Shown: piece by piece, positions 18,595 through 29,300 of the stretch
Position numbering within the stretch: the first letter of the stretch is position 1
Layout of the letters: each line of letters starts with the position of its first letter
Program-made: the position numbers and the translations under genes
The notes under the pieces: generated by a model
Databases searched by the model: none
What the model saw: only the letters and a program-made list of their open reading frames with translations
What the model was told of the DNA's origin: nothing
DNA from: Chlorokybus atmophyticus
Taxonomy: Eukaryota; Streptophyta; Chlorokybophyceae; Chlorokybales; Chlorokybaceae
Assembly (NCBI GenBank): GCA_009103225.1
Contig: RHPI01003728.1
Location: forward strand, 164,758 to 228,757
DNA: 64,000 nt
Direction: 5' to 3'

Positions 18595-21304
18595 TCAGAC
18601 CGGTTCGCGCGGCATCATGCCACAACATGAAGCCGCACCACACAGGCAGGGGTTTGTGGGTTGAAGGTTGTCCCCAGCACATGATGTAATATCCCCGTAG
18701 CTCATGGTGAACTCCTCCCCGCTGCGCACCCGCCTGCTGGCAACCAGCGCCACCGCCGGCACGGGCCAACCCCCGCACTCACGCACCAGCACCGCGGTCA
18801 GGTTGGGATCGCACGAGTGGTTGATGAAGCGCGCCACGTTGCCGTACCTGCGGTGGACACATTCAGCGTGCGAGGATATCTGCACCAACGAAGCTGCATG
18901 ATACGGAAACTGTGCGTGCGCACACGCACACGTGTGCGTGCACACACGCACACGTGAGCGTGCCTACTTGTGCGTGTGCGTGTGCGTGTGCGTGTGCGTG
19001 TGCGTGCGTGTGTTTGTGGGCATGCATGCGTGGTCATGGCGTGCAAGCATGTACATGTGTACATACCATGAATGGCATATGCATCGTGGCTGACATGTGC
19101 AAGGGTATGAATACACGTGTACGCATACACAGGCACACAACACAAGGACGAGGAGGTACTGACTGACATCTATCTCAACTGCACTGTAACTTGAACTGTT
19201 ACCGTGTTGGATCTATGTTGATTCTTAGGCTGGCACCCCTGGAAGGCAACACCTCCCGCACCACCAACACGTACAGCATCCCTCTCGTGTCGTACTCCAC
19301 TTGCCGACGCCGCTGCTCCGGTGTTGTCAACAGCTCACCTGGCAGCAACACCCTGCCAACTGAGTCAAACAACACGATGCAATGCGCTAGGTCACCTCAG
19401 CATTTATACATACTCATGTGTCAGTGTTCACAAATGCATGTGTGAACATCAACATACATACACATGCACATACACACGCAGATGCTGTTTGCAATCGTGT
19501 GCACATACACGTGAGCACACGTGCACACCAGAGTGCTAATGATATGCGCCTGCAGCCACTAATCCAACCGACCTCTCACCGGCGTACTCGCACACAAACT
19601 GTCCCGCCTCCACCTCCTGCGCCGCATACAGGCCCCACCCTCTACTTTCATTGGCAGTCATGCGCACGCAGCACGCAACCGACAGGCCCCTCTGCGTGAC
19701 GCGGTTGCGGCAGGACTCGAGCGAGTTGAGACAACAACAGGCCGGCCCGCACTCCCGCAGCGATGGGAGAGAGCGCACGAGGGAGGAGGGGAAGAGGAGG
19801 CCGCATGGAGTGTAGTGTGGAACGCCGGAGGGAAAGCTTAGACACTCGCATGAGGAAGGTACGCAACCGTCCTGCATGAATGGGTCCACATTCACTGCAC
19901 TTGCAATGCCTGACTATTGTCGCGCTGCTGTTGATTCTGATATCATCTGCAGAACGCATATGATGCTATGTGTCCTTGTGATGTGCATCTTCAACCAACT
20001 GACGCTAGCCTAAGCTTGGGAGGCTATGCTTGGCGCAGCAGCAATCTTAGCAATAAAACTGACTTTGACGACAATGACGACAACGACGACGACGACAACA
20101 ACAACAGCAACCATTCGTCACCTGGCATTGGCAACCATCGCCCGCTACAGTGCTATCCTTCTTTGGCAGCTCTTTGCCGCCAGCGAGCACGCAGCGTGTA
20201 ACATAAGCTCCCCACATCGGAGGATACCGCTCCGCGCTTTCATCATTGACGCAGCTGCATGAACTCAATTGGTTTCAGGAATGAGTGCAACGGGCGTGGG
20301 GGCCACTTATCAGACCATGTTCAAGTCCATATGGTGCAAACGCTAGCACTTACCGCACGGGTATTGCCTCCAAGCCTGATGTGATGTCAGCAGCGCGCTC
20401 ATCATGCAACGCACGCGCTGCATTGGCGAAGAGCCTGCTTTATATGTCTGTATGAGTGCATGTGAGCTCGTGTGCAATGCATACACATGGATATCTGCAT
20501 GCGCGCATGCTAGCATGTCTGTTCGTGCATATGTGCGTGTGTGGATGAGTACATCTCATGCCTTGTGGAGGCAAACCATGTGACTGCTAGCCAACAAGTT
20601 GGGGTTTGGTACACCACTACTACACTGCGGCAGTGTGAAGCACACAACCTGTTCATGCATAACTACAGACAGTGCAATGACAGGCACCGCACTGGTGCCT
20701 TCTTACTTCCATGCCCTCAAGTCTGATATCTTCAAAAGCTGCGCCCATACATGACTGCCACCACGTTTGGTTGAACTCACAGACCGATGCTCGCATGCAG
20801 AAGCACTTAGGACAATCTCACACAACTACAATGAAGACGGCGTGACACAGCAAGCAGCAGTTAATGTGCCCACTCATCACCATCGTCAACATTGCCGTAG
20901 TCACCTTACCTGCACGTCAACGCCGCCTGCGCGAGATCCTGGCGCTGGTCCAGCTGCGTCAGCACCCGCCGCCAAAGCTCCAGGGGAAGCAGCACGCTGG
21001 CTTCCTCCCCTCTTCCTACTGCTCCTCCTCCTCCACCTTGTCCTCCTCCGCTGCCGCCCATTACTTTCTGCGCCTTCATTACCCCACCAACACTCTCACC
21101 CCGGCGGTAGTGACGACGACGACGGAGGAGGAGGAGTTGTCGCTGGGAGGCAGCTACCAGGCGGAGTGGCTTACTGACTTGCAGCTTCCTGCTGTTCAAA
21201 GGGTTATGTTGTTGCTGGGGCGGGGGTTGCTCGGTGCATAGCAGTGACGAGGAGGAGCTGGAGCTAGAGGTTGAGCTGGTGGTTAAGCCTGAGGAGGACA
21301 GCAC
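18595..21304 (-). CDS. SUV39-type SET histone methyltransferase with an F-box-like N terminus
   Basis: Likely histone H3 Lys9 methyltransferase. Exons, all in phase: 20910-21304 (start unresolved), 20707-20754, 20354-20434, 20122-20254, 19580-19871, 19203-19338, 18595-18847. The first exon is Ser/Gln/Arg-rich and ends with an F-box-like helix pair, LPLELWRRVLTQLDQRQDLA then QAALTCR. After a linker comes a pre-SET region beginning DITSGLEAIPVRCVND, with the zinc Cys cluster GCQCQ, SSCECLS, ECGPACCC and SCRNRV. The SET domain has RGWGLYAAQEVEAGQFVCEYAGELL, IDPTRYGNVARFINHSCDPN (AdoMet-binding NHSCDPN) and GEEFTMSYGD (catalytic Tyr). The post-SET is CLCGAASCCG. All key SET residues are present. 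The start is unclear: the longest frame opens at a GTG, so either an upstream exon or an internal ATG (in GGVMKAQKVMGG) is used. An F-box on a SUV39-type enzyme is unusual; the alternative is that the first exon belongs to a separate gene. Confidence 0.88.
18905..19020. repeat. Intronic (TGTGCG)n-type microsatellite
   Basis: Alternating CACACG/GTGTGC stretches at 18915-18955 and a run of TGTGCG units at 18970-19010 lie in the last intron of the SET gene. The alternating purine-pyrimidine order could favour Z-DNA. Confidence 0.75.
20070..20110. repeat. Intronic GAC/AAC triplet repeat
   Basis: Degenerate GAC triplets run into AAC triplets just past the splice donor of the CxC exon of the SET gene. 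Confidence 0.7.
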
Positions 21305-21430
21305 TCATAGCCGCTGCTACAGTACAAGTGCCTAGGCGTTTGCTGCTGGCCCCAACGCAAGCTTTATAGAGGCGTCGTGAAAAGGCCGACAAAGGGGCGA
21401 AACAGCGAGCTGGATATTTCATCAGAGCTG

Positions 21431-22277
21431 ATGAACAGGCTGGCTGTCTTCGCTGTGTTCTGCGCCATTGCTAGCTTCCCCGGGGTAAGCAGCTACGCAA
21501 CAACACAATAAACTACCAAGAGAAATGTACATACTCCGAGTACTAAGCACCAGCAGCAATGCACAGTCCAGAAGTTGTTTTCGCTGTTCGTGTTGCCTTC
21601 TTGTGTGCCCAACTCTGACGTAGTGCTCCCAGCTTGCTGTATGCAGGTGTTGCATAATACTGCTGAACGCCATGTGACCAGCCTGCTGCTGTGTCTCAGC
21701 TGTGTCAGCATTTGGCATGCCCAGGGCAACTGTAGTAGTACACGCGCATGTAGGCCAGCAGACAGCGCGCGCATATCTGCCTGGCTGCTGGCCATACACG
21801 CGCATAGGGCCTATGTGCGTGTACCACTGCGAGGAGATATAAAAGCATGCAACTCTCAACAATTACTACACAAGTAGCTAAAGCCAGTAGGTATAACTGC
21901 AGACACAGTGTACACTTGAGGCCGTATGCAGCACGCACATACAGGCCATGAAGGCAAACACAAGACAAGATTATGTGACAAAGTCGGTCCCACCACACAC
22001 TTGCAGGGTGTTTGTGGGACTGTCCTCTTTACACACAAACAGGATGACTGGATTGAATTAATGTTGTTGTTGTTTCTTCATGATCTGCAAGGACAACACC
22101 TGCAACGATGATTGTGTTGGCCAACAGGTGCTGTATTTCTTCGAGGTGGTACCGGCGCAAGTGTGCATAGGGTTGGTGATGGCGCTGACTCTTGCTGCTC
22201 GCATCTTCATACCCATGGCTATCTCAGACAGCGAGCACAAGGCCGACAGCAAGGCAGTCACCAAGAAGCAGCAGTGA
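21431..22277 (+). CDS. Small membrane protein, unrecognised
   Basis: Two or three exons. Exon 1 (21431-21484) encodes a hydrophobic start, MNRLAVFAVFCAIASFPG, ending phase 0 at GGG|GTAAGC. The last exon starts at 22092 or 22129 (both acceptors are in phase) and encodes VLYFFEVVPAQVCIGLVMAL, TLAARIFIPMAISDSEHKAD and a basic tail KAVTKKQQ, stop at 22275-22277. The product would be about 67-79 residues with one or two membrane helices. If the earlier acceptor is used, an extra loop DNTCNDDCVGQQ with two Cys is added. The shape recalls single-helix accessory subunits of respiratory complex I, but no family signature is decisive. It diverges from the SET gene across only about 130 bp, so the two probably share a promoter. 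Confidence 0.5.
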
Positions 22278-22448
22278 AAAATAACGAGCTAAGTCTAGTC
22301 AAAGTGGTGTCAAAGTAGAGTGAATGCATCTATGGAACTTGGTAAGCACTCCACACTACATTCGTATAGCTCTACCTTGGCCCCCGCCTAATCTATTTGC
22401 TTGCTTGCATGTGTGGATGCTTGTGCCATGTGTTTGCACGCCTTTTGT

Positions 22449-22554
22449 TCTCAGAGTGTGCTTGTGCTGTAAGTGATACGTGCACAAAAGGCAGTGTGGG
22501 GTCTCAGAGTGTGCTTGTGCTATAAGTGATACGTACACAAAAGGCAATGTGGGG
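22449..22554. repeat. 53-bp direct tandem duplication
   Basis: TCTCAGAGTGTGCTTGTGCT..GTGATACGT.CACAAAAGGCA.TGTGGGG occurs twice with a period of 53 bp (copies at about 22449-22501 and 22502-22554), differing at three or four positions. Confidence 0.85.
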
Positions 22555-23014
22555 TGGGGCGCATGCATAGTACATGTACATGGGTGCATATAGCGCACTA
22601 TGGAACTTGTCACAAGGCGTGCTCATGCTGACTGCAATGCATTTCGGGCATAACTTTGTGTTTGCATTTTCCCCATGTGCTGTGCAAAGGAAAGGAAATG
22701 GTGACGACAACTGGCAGTGCTGTCAGGCGCTGCATTCTGGTGTATTGTCAACTTACTGCGGTATTGTTGCCAAGCTCAACTGCAGCTTACCATGCACAAC
22801 CTGAAAACAGAGCAAGATATCGCCCAAACAGGCCCAGCATGGCATCGACATTGTGTGGTGAAGGCGTTTTGATTGAGTAATTGATTGATTGATCTGCTGG
22901 AAAGCTTGCGCAGTTTACACAAGTCTTGGGATGGTGTTTCTACTGTTACAACTCTAGTATATGTTACAAAAAGGCAGCACTTTACAGGCTGCACAAACAT
23001 GGCAGGGCGGTGTT

Positions 23015-24666
23015 TCACCAGATGTAGTCAGACACATTCGCTTGGGAGAAGATCAACCAGGAACCATTCACTTTCCTCCAAAAGCAGAGGTACCTGATGT
23101 CCGCAACAGAGTCTCGCAATGATAATCTATGTGACAGCATGCCATGTGCGAGCAGCCCGGAAACGCGTAAGCAACAAGCAACAATATAATGTGCAAATCA
23201 GTGCTCACCTTCCGAGATCAACCGTGTTGCCCTGTTCGCTGACAGTCTGGTATGAGCCACGCTCTAAGGCGGCGGTGGCGTTCTCAAGAGGTATCAACTG
23301 CATGATGCCACGAAAGTCAACAGCAGCGTTCTTGAAATGTGATTGTAACTGTGTAATTTATGTCAAGTGATTTTATGCATGCAACAAGCAGTTCCCACCT
23401 CATCAATGCTGACTTGGGAGTTCACGGCACCGCTGTGCCTGGCATACTCTGTGCTGAACTTGATTAGATCTGAAACAACAGACAAAGCTTGGTAAAAGGT
23501 TGAACTTAGGGCACCCTTGCTGATGGGCAGGCACCCCTTGCAAACAACTGAAGCAAACATCCACAAACAGCACACCTTCCCGCCCTGCGATGACATCTCG
23601 CCCACTAACCAGCAAGCGGCAGTCCTGTTGAGCATAATAGCCAAGATTGGCGAATGGCGGCAACAACTACATAATGCGCAATTGCAGTGTAGTTGTTGCA
23701 ATGCCGTGTCTGAGCAAGAAACAGGTCCGATGAAAATAAACTAAGCAAAGTGACATGTATGCTTCTCTCGACTGCTGGACATGGTAGCCATACCTCAGTG
23801 AAGTACGACGCAAACTCGGTCCACCTCTGCTTTGAGAGTGCGGTGCACAAGGCATCATTGACATTCTGTATCTCCTCGTACAGCTTGGCCGCGTCAGTTC
23901 CTTGCAGCTGGTGCATTGAACACAAGGCTGATCACAAACAGGCCAACAGAATGCAGCAATCCTTCATGCATGCACATAATACGCGCTAAGCTGAAGGACT
24001 GACCAGTTTGGCTGAAGCTGAGAGCCAGCACCACAAGTGCAGCGCCGCCACCAGCAACAACAACGTCAGCTGACAGCTCACAAAGGGTTTTACAGCTGGC
24101 GTGAGCAACTGTGAGGAACAATAAATCAACCAGAAAACTCACCGACAGCACCGCCGACGCCTGCGGCGACCAGCAGCGCACGCCTGCTATGGTCTGAGTT
24201 GTCTGTGGAGGACGCCATGGCAACCTGTTCTTCATAGTAGCTGCATAGAAGCATTGCATGCAAAGCCCGTCACCAAAGTGACAGATTAGACATGCAAAAA
24301 AATCCGCCCAACCCAGATAGACAGCAAATATGGGGCCCTTGGCAGAAGGGTTGTCAAACGACAGCTCCCATTGCTGCTTACCCGTCGGTAGCAGCTGCAG
24401 TGGATGCACACATGCGAACGGCTTGCCGGCCTGGCCATGCAATCAGTTGAGCAGTCGAGCCACCAGACTCAATAACACAAGGCAGTAAGCGACCAGCTTG
24501 CAAGCAACATACCTGCATGGCGCAAAGCAGCTGGCAAGCTGCGGGGGACGAGAGGCGCAGCTGGGCGCTGTTTCAGACCATCAGACTGCAACGAACGGCC
24601 CTTCTTGAATCTGATAGCAGGCAGAGCTGCGCATGACGACAACGACGAAGCCACCACCGCCGCCAT
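23015..24666 (-). CDS. Plastid-like SnoaL/NTF2-fold (DUF4440-type) protein
   Basis: Nine exons join in phase to 264 residues (24513-24666, 24382-24430, 24143-24240, 24004-24069, 23794-23900, 23576-23624, 23399-23469, 23209-23330, 23015-23093). Residues 1-70 are rich in Ala, Ser and Arg, like a transit peptide (MAAVVASSLSSCAALPAIRF). A twin-Arg stretch SRRALLVAAGVGGAV and a second hydrophobic helix (ADVVVAGGGAALVVLALSFS) follow and could be a thylakoid signal or membrane anchor. The C-terminal ~140 residues are SnoaL-like: IQNVNDALCTALSKQRWTEF, then DCRLLVSGRDVIAGRE, GIMQLIPLENATAALERGSY and the closing strands GRYLCFWRKVNGSWLIFSQA. Members of this cone fold bind small hydrophobic ligands or act as isomerases or association domains. 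Function here is unknown. Confidence 0.82.
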
Positions 24667-25427
24667 CGTACCGCTAACCTTTGCCCTCAACAACCTCGCC
24701 GCCCCGTAACGCAGAACGTAACTCACCTAGCAGGTTACAGTATGCGATACGTGTTCTGATACGCATACCGTACCAGAGCGTCTTTAAGTTACCAATGGTC
24801 AATATCAACTCCAAGCTGCGACAATCGGCGGCCAGCATTTGATATCTGTGGCGCCATGCGCCTCTTGAGTTTCAGCAGCGAAATGCCCGTCCGCGTATAG
24901 CGGCGCTACGTAGTGCGGAATGTGCAACGCGCGCGCGCGTCTCTGCCAAGCAAGAAAGTGTGAGCGACAACCGCTTGCTCAGAACAAACGCTTCTTCAGC
25001 TGAGCGTGTGCAACGTTTGGTTGTTGTGGCAGCGTTTTCTGCTTGGTGAGACGGCGCCGCGCGCTGCGAGCTAGCCGGGGTGTCCCGCGGTGGGGCATCG
25101 CAGCCAACGTGATTTTCCGATCGCTGCTGCGAGTGACTCATCCGTTTTCTGGTGTGTGTTTGGCGGTTTCTCGAAACGTGGTCGCGATATCCGCTTGCTG
25201 AGTGTGATATAGCGCTCATCTGCCCACGTCGATATACTGCTCAGCGTTGCGCTCGCCTGTGGCGGGAGCGTGTTCGAGGCATTGGCGGGCGCGGCGGCGG
25301 CGGCGGCGGCGGCAGGCGCGGAGGGGAGGTTATTGTAGGCGTGGGAGCGTAGCATCAAGTCACTTAGGAGGTATTTTCCACCGCCGCCGCCGTTGCAGTG
25401 GGGAATAGAATAGAGTCGCCTGGCGCA
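24667..25427. promoter_or_regulatory. Divergent promoter region, GC-rich
   Basis: Lies between the SnoaL-like gene (minus) and the acidic-protein gene (plus). It holds a GGC triplet run at 25287-25312 and CG-rich runs (GCGCGCGCG at 24930). No convincing coding frame exists on either strand; the longer frames are composition artefacts. Confidence 0.5.
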
Positions 25428-26306
25428 ATGGCTTCGCGTGCAGAAAGGGCCGCCAAGAGGGCTAAGGTTGCTGAGGTACGTTTTGCTCTCCCCCCGCCGC
25501 TGGGCTTAGACCGTGCCGTGTTGTTGTTATTTGTGGCAATGTCTACGGGCTTCTGCAGCCATTGTTATGGGCTGCATGCCGTGAGGCACCCTGCCGCACA
25601 TGGCTAAAATCTGTTTGCCGCGTCCATTTGCATTACGTACCAAAGCGTTACCTCTGAGCTCTCAAGTCCCGCAAAAACTACTGCATTGTCGTTGTGGCAT
25701 TGCTTGAGTGTATGTATGAGCATGCACTGAGGATGCTGGCAGGGGCAGGACGGTATCCCAATTTCGCCGTCGCCCAAGAAGACGAAGAGGACGCCTTCAA
25801 AAGTTGAGGCGGCCGCCGAGGCTCCTGCAGCTGACGGTGCAGAGGTGGAAGTCAACGTGATTTCTGGGAAGGAGGAGACCACCAAGAAGGACGTGGAGAT
25901 GATTCAGGCTGACAATGGCGACAAGCCTGCCGCCATTGCGGAAGAACAAGCAGCCAAGTCTGTAGATGTAAAGCCCTCAGAAGAAGAAAACAAGCCTGCA
26001 GAGGAGGACAAGCCTGCTGCCGTTGATGCTGCTGAGGAAGTGAAGCCCTCAGAAGAAAGTAAGCCCGCGGAAGAAAGCAAGCCTGCTGCGGCAGAAGCTG
26101 CGCCTGCCGAGCCAAAGGAGACAGCAGCTGAGGAGCCTGCTGCTGTTGCTGCTGCTGAAGAGAAGCCTGCCGCTGAGGCTGCTGCCCAGGAAGAGAAGCC
26201 TGCTGAGTCTGTCGCTGCTAGCGAGGAGAAGCCTGCAGAGGCGAAGTCTGCGGAGGAGAAGCCTGTAGAGGAGAAGCTTGCAGAGGCTGTCGCTCAGGAC
26301 AGCTAG
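25428..26306 (+). CDS. Acidic Lys/Glu/Ala/Pro-rich repeat protein, first exon shared with the peroxiredoxin
   Basis: Two exons (25428-25475 and 25743, or 25749, to 26306). Exon 1 encodes MASRAERAAKRAKVAE, the near twin of the 16-residue exon 1 of the peroxiredoxin gene at 15292. Exon 2 gives a proline-directed basic patch, SPSPKKTKRTPSKVE, and then some 150 residues of low-complexity repeats of the type EEKPAE, EESKPAEE and AAEEKPAAEA, ending AEAVAQDS. The product is about 200 residues, highly acidic overall, with no folded domain visible. It is probably intrinsically disordered and, from the Ser-Pro/Lys patch, nuclear; both are inference. The repeats may be prone to length change. The upstream splice donor is GAG|GTACGT (normal GT), unlike its partner. 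Confidence 0.75.
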
Positions 26307-29300
26307 GTAGGTACATAGATAGAGTTAATCAGCTGCTTTGCCATATCTCAGTATATAAGAACTGTCATCCTTTTCGCGCTTTGATTCTGGTCAAAGCAGG
26401 AGGTTTTTGTGCAGGATTGGTTCACCTCACCATACCCGTAGGTGGTGATAGGTGCACTGCAAAGTGACATGATGAGTTTATAAACCTCTTTATGCGCTAG
26501 CCATTCATTCACTGTCACTGAACTTGCTGCCAGGTGAGTGCAATGTCACAATTGGTAAAATAAGTGATGCACCCAAGAGTCTCTCGAGTACGCGGTCGTC
26601 TGGTTCAATTTGCTTGTTCAAAAAAGTTTGTAAGCGTTGCCTACATTCCAACACGTTGTAGCAGGCAACCAATGATTATCAGCTGTCAACCATGCTAGAT
26701 TGTGATGAAGACATGAATGAGAACTAGACAAGACCCACTCAAAGTGCGATGCAACTTGTGCTATACTGGTGGCGCAATGAATGAGATAATCAGAAACGGC
26801 CAACGCTCACAATCACACATCAATTGCCGTAACGGATGTAACACAACTCTCATAAGAATTGTGTTGTGGAAGCAAGCTCAAGGGCAAACACACGTGCACC
26901 ACACATGGGTAGTGGTACAGTGAGTAAGTAGAGAGTTGTGCCCAGTGGTGGCTGTTGGCATGTGGCGCATGCTGAACGTGTGTAGCGCATCTATATATTG
27001 CATGTGCGCAATACCGGTATCCATTTTTATACACGGTCAGAAGGCAAGGTAAGGTGGATCATGTGGGGGCCCAAATAGAGCTTGATGACGGACAACCATT
27101 TAGACAACCATTTAGACGAAAGGCTTTGGAATACTGACCCTCAGGCCACGGCATGCATTAGCAAGCAGAGTAGCATCGCAGCAAGGGACAACCTGCAGAG
27201 CGCAAGGAGAAGGCAAAGGAAGAGGTTACATTCGGTGGTCCAACATGAGCGGCAGCACGCACAACGATGTTGACATTGACGATCACATTTGCTTGAAGCA
27301 AGCTGAGCCCTCACACGCTTTAATACAATTGCTACAAGCTCACATGCATATAATGTCATAACTTGTGACACACCATTACCGAATCATGTCGTGCTACGCA
27401 TGACGTAGGACATCAATCAGAATTGATGTAAAGTGGTTGTTATCAAGATATTGATATGCTAGCTTAACGAAACTAGTGTAATGTTAAAAGGTGTAACTTG
27501 TTATAAAAACTTACATTTGCATATGTGAAATGGAGATAACTCTTATATGATGCTATGCACTATGCACCCTATGCACTGCATTCATTCACACACATGATGC
27601 CATCAAACGTATACAGAAAGCACGTTAGGGTTGGACCGGCAAACACGCAGTCATGCACAACAATATTAACTTCACTAGTAACACGCAAAAGGCTCCCAAA
27701 CTTCCTAACGTGGGAAACGACACCCAATTTTGCACAACACCAGCTTGCACACCCGCACTCACCAGGCAGATACCGTCACAGCCAGCCATACTACGTATAG
27801 GCTATGCAAATTCTAATCACCTTAATGATCATCACTTATCACCTCTATGTGCAAGCAAGCATGAGCTTGATTGCATGTCGAGGTAACCATTGAGCGAACA
27901 AATTTGACATTATATTTTGTGCTTTATGATGTGGATATTCGATTAATTGATCTCACATGCATATATATTATAACAGCTAACTTATGTCATCACGTGCTAT
28001 AGCGTATATGTAACTTTATTTAAATATTTAAAGATAATATGAATCATGAAACGAACAAGCATAATAGCATGAATGTTACAACTTTCAATGGTACGTGCCG
28101 ATATGTCGATTTTTCTCGTTATGAAACCTTTGACATGGGTGGGTTGCTTTTTGCGTTTTTTTGCACTGTTGTCACAGTCAGGATATTCAAGGTATATAAG
28201 GACACGTAATTGTACATGCAGCGATGGCCCATGCTAGCTGTGTACATGTGGCGCAACTCTTGAATATTTTATGTGCTACATCAAGCACACGCACCGAATA
28301 TGAAGTAATCTTGCTTGTACATAAAACCATAAAGACCATCATATAATAATCATTTCCAACTTAGCATATGTTGATCAAGTGATATGTTACTAGTCTGATC
28401 AACGTGATATGCACTGGATAGAAAAATTGTCAAATATACATGTGTATAAAACTTACGACCAAGTGAGACGTGATTCCACCAACGATTTGGTCACATTTTG
28501 CTTGGTCGTAAATGGTAACAATTGTGCCGCATATTTTGATACAAGGCGCTGTCATTTCTTGACAATTATTGTTGAATTTTATGTTTCTGTTTACCCCCCC
28601 CCTCCCCCCCCCCAAAATGAGCAATGCATAAACTGTGGTTGGCAATGGTTGAAATCGTAAAGTTGTACGCTTAATGTATGGTAACAATATTGCTCAGTAG
28701 CCGGCGGCGGCTGTCGTGGCTTGCCAACGGTGTAATAAAAGCAGCTCACATGCAACAAATATTTAACCATGACGCTCAATTGTTGCCATCACTGCATGCA
28801 TAACGTAAAAGAGAGGGTCCCCCAGTAGTAGACACACACAAGCAAGCACACACATCATATCATCATGCACAACAAGCAATTTATAATGCAACACAAACCC
28901 TAGGGCTATGGGGGCTGGCTAGCTAAGTGCACGCCAAACAATTGGGAGGGTTGCTGATAGCAGCAGGCGCATCAGTTGTACCTGCAGAGTATGGCGTAGA
29001 AACAACAGGAGAGGGAGAGGAAAAGGGTTAGGCCCTGACTCGAACTGACCAGAACCACGATCATACGACTAGCCCCCTCACCACCAATTGCTTGCCGTTG
29101 TGATACAGCCATGCAACTCACAACTCGGCTGCAGGCCATTTTAGTAGCCGTTAGACATACAAGTAGGGCAAGCAGGGCACAATTCATGCAATATCAGCGG
29201 GCATGAAATGCTCCCCACCGTTGTGTGCATACATACTTACCTCCCTTATTCACTTACCAGTGTCATCCAACCTGCGGTGTTGCTGTAGCTGATGCAATTG

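Noticed and set aside
20906-21304. Treating the first SET exon as a separate stand-alone F-box gene
   Set aside because: No stop or poly-A-like end follows before the in-phase donor; phases join cleanly into the SET gene, though cDNA is needed.
24872-25358. 115- and 95-codon minus-strand frames
   Set aside because: They lie in the CpG-rich divergent promoter; Ala runs come from the GGC triplet repeat and no homology is seen.
29035-29105. Possible tRNA gene on the minus strand
   Set aside because: Only an AGTTCGAGTC-like box is present; the T stem and anticodon stem do not pair.
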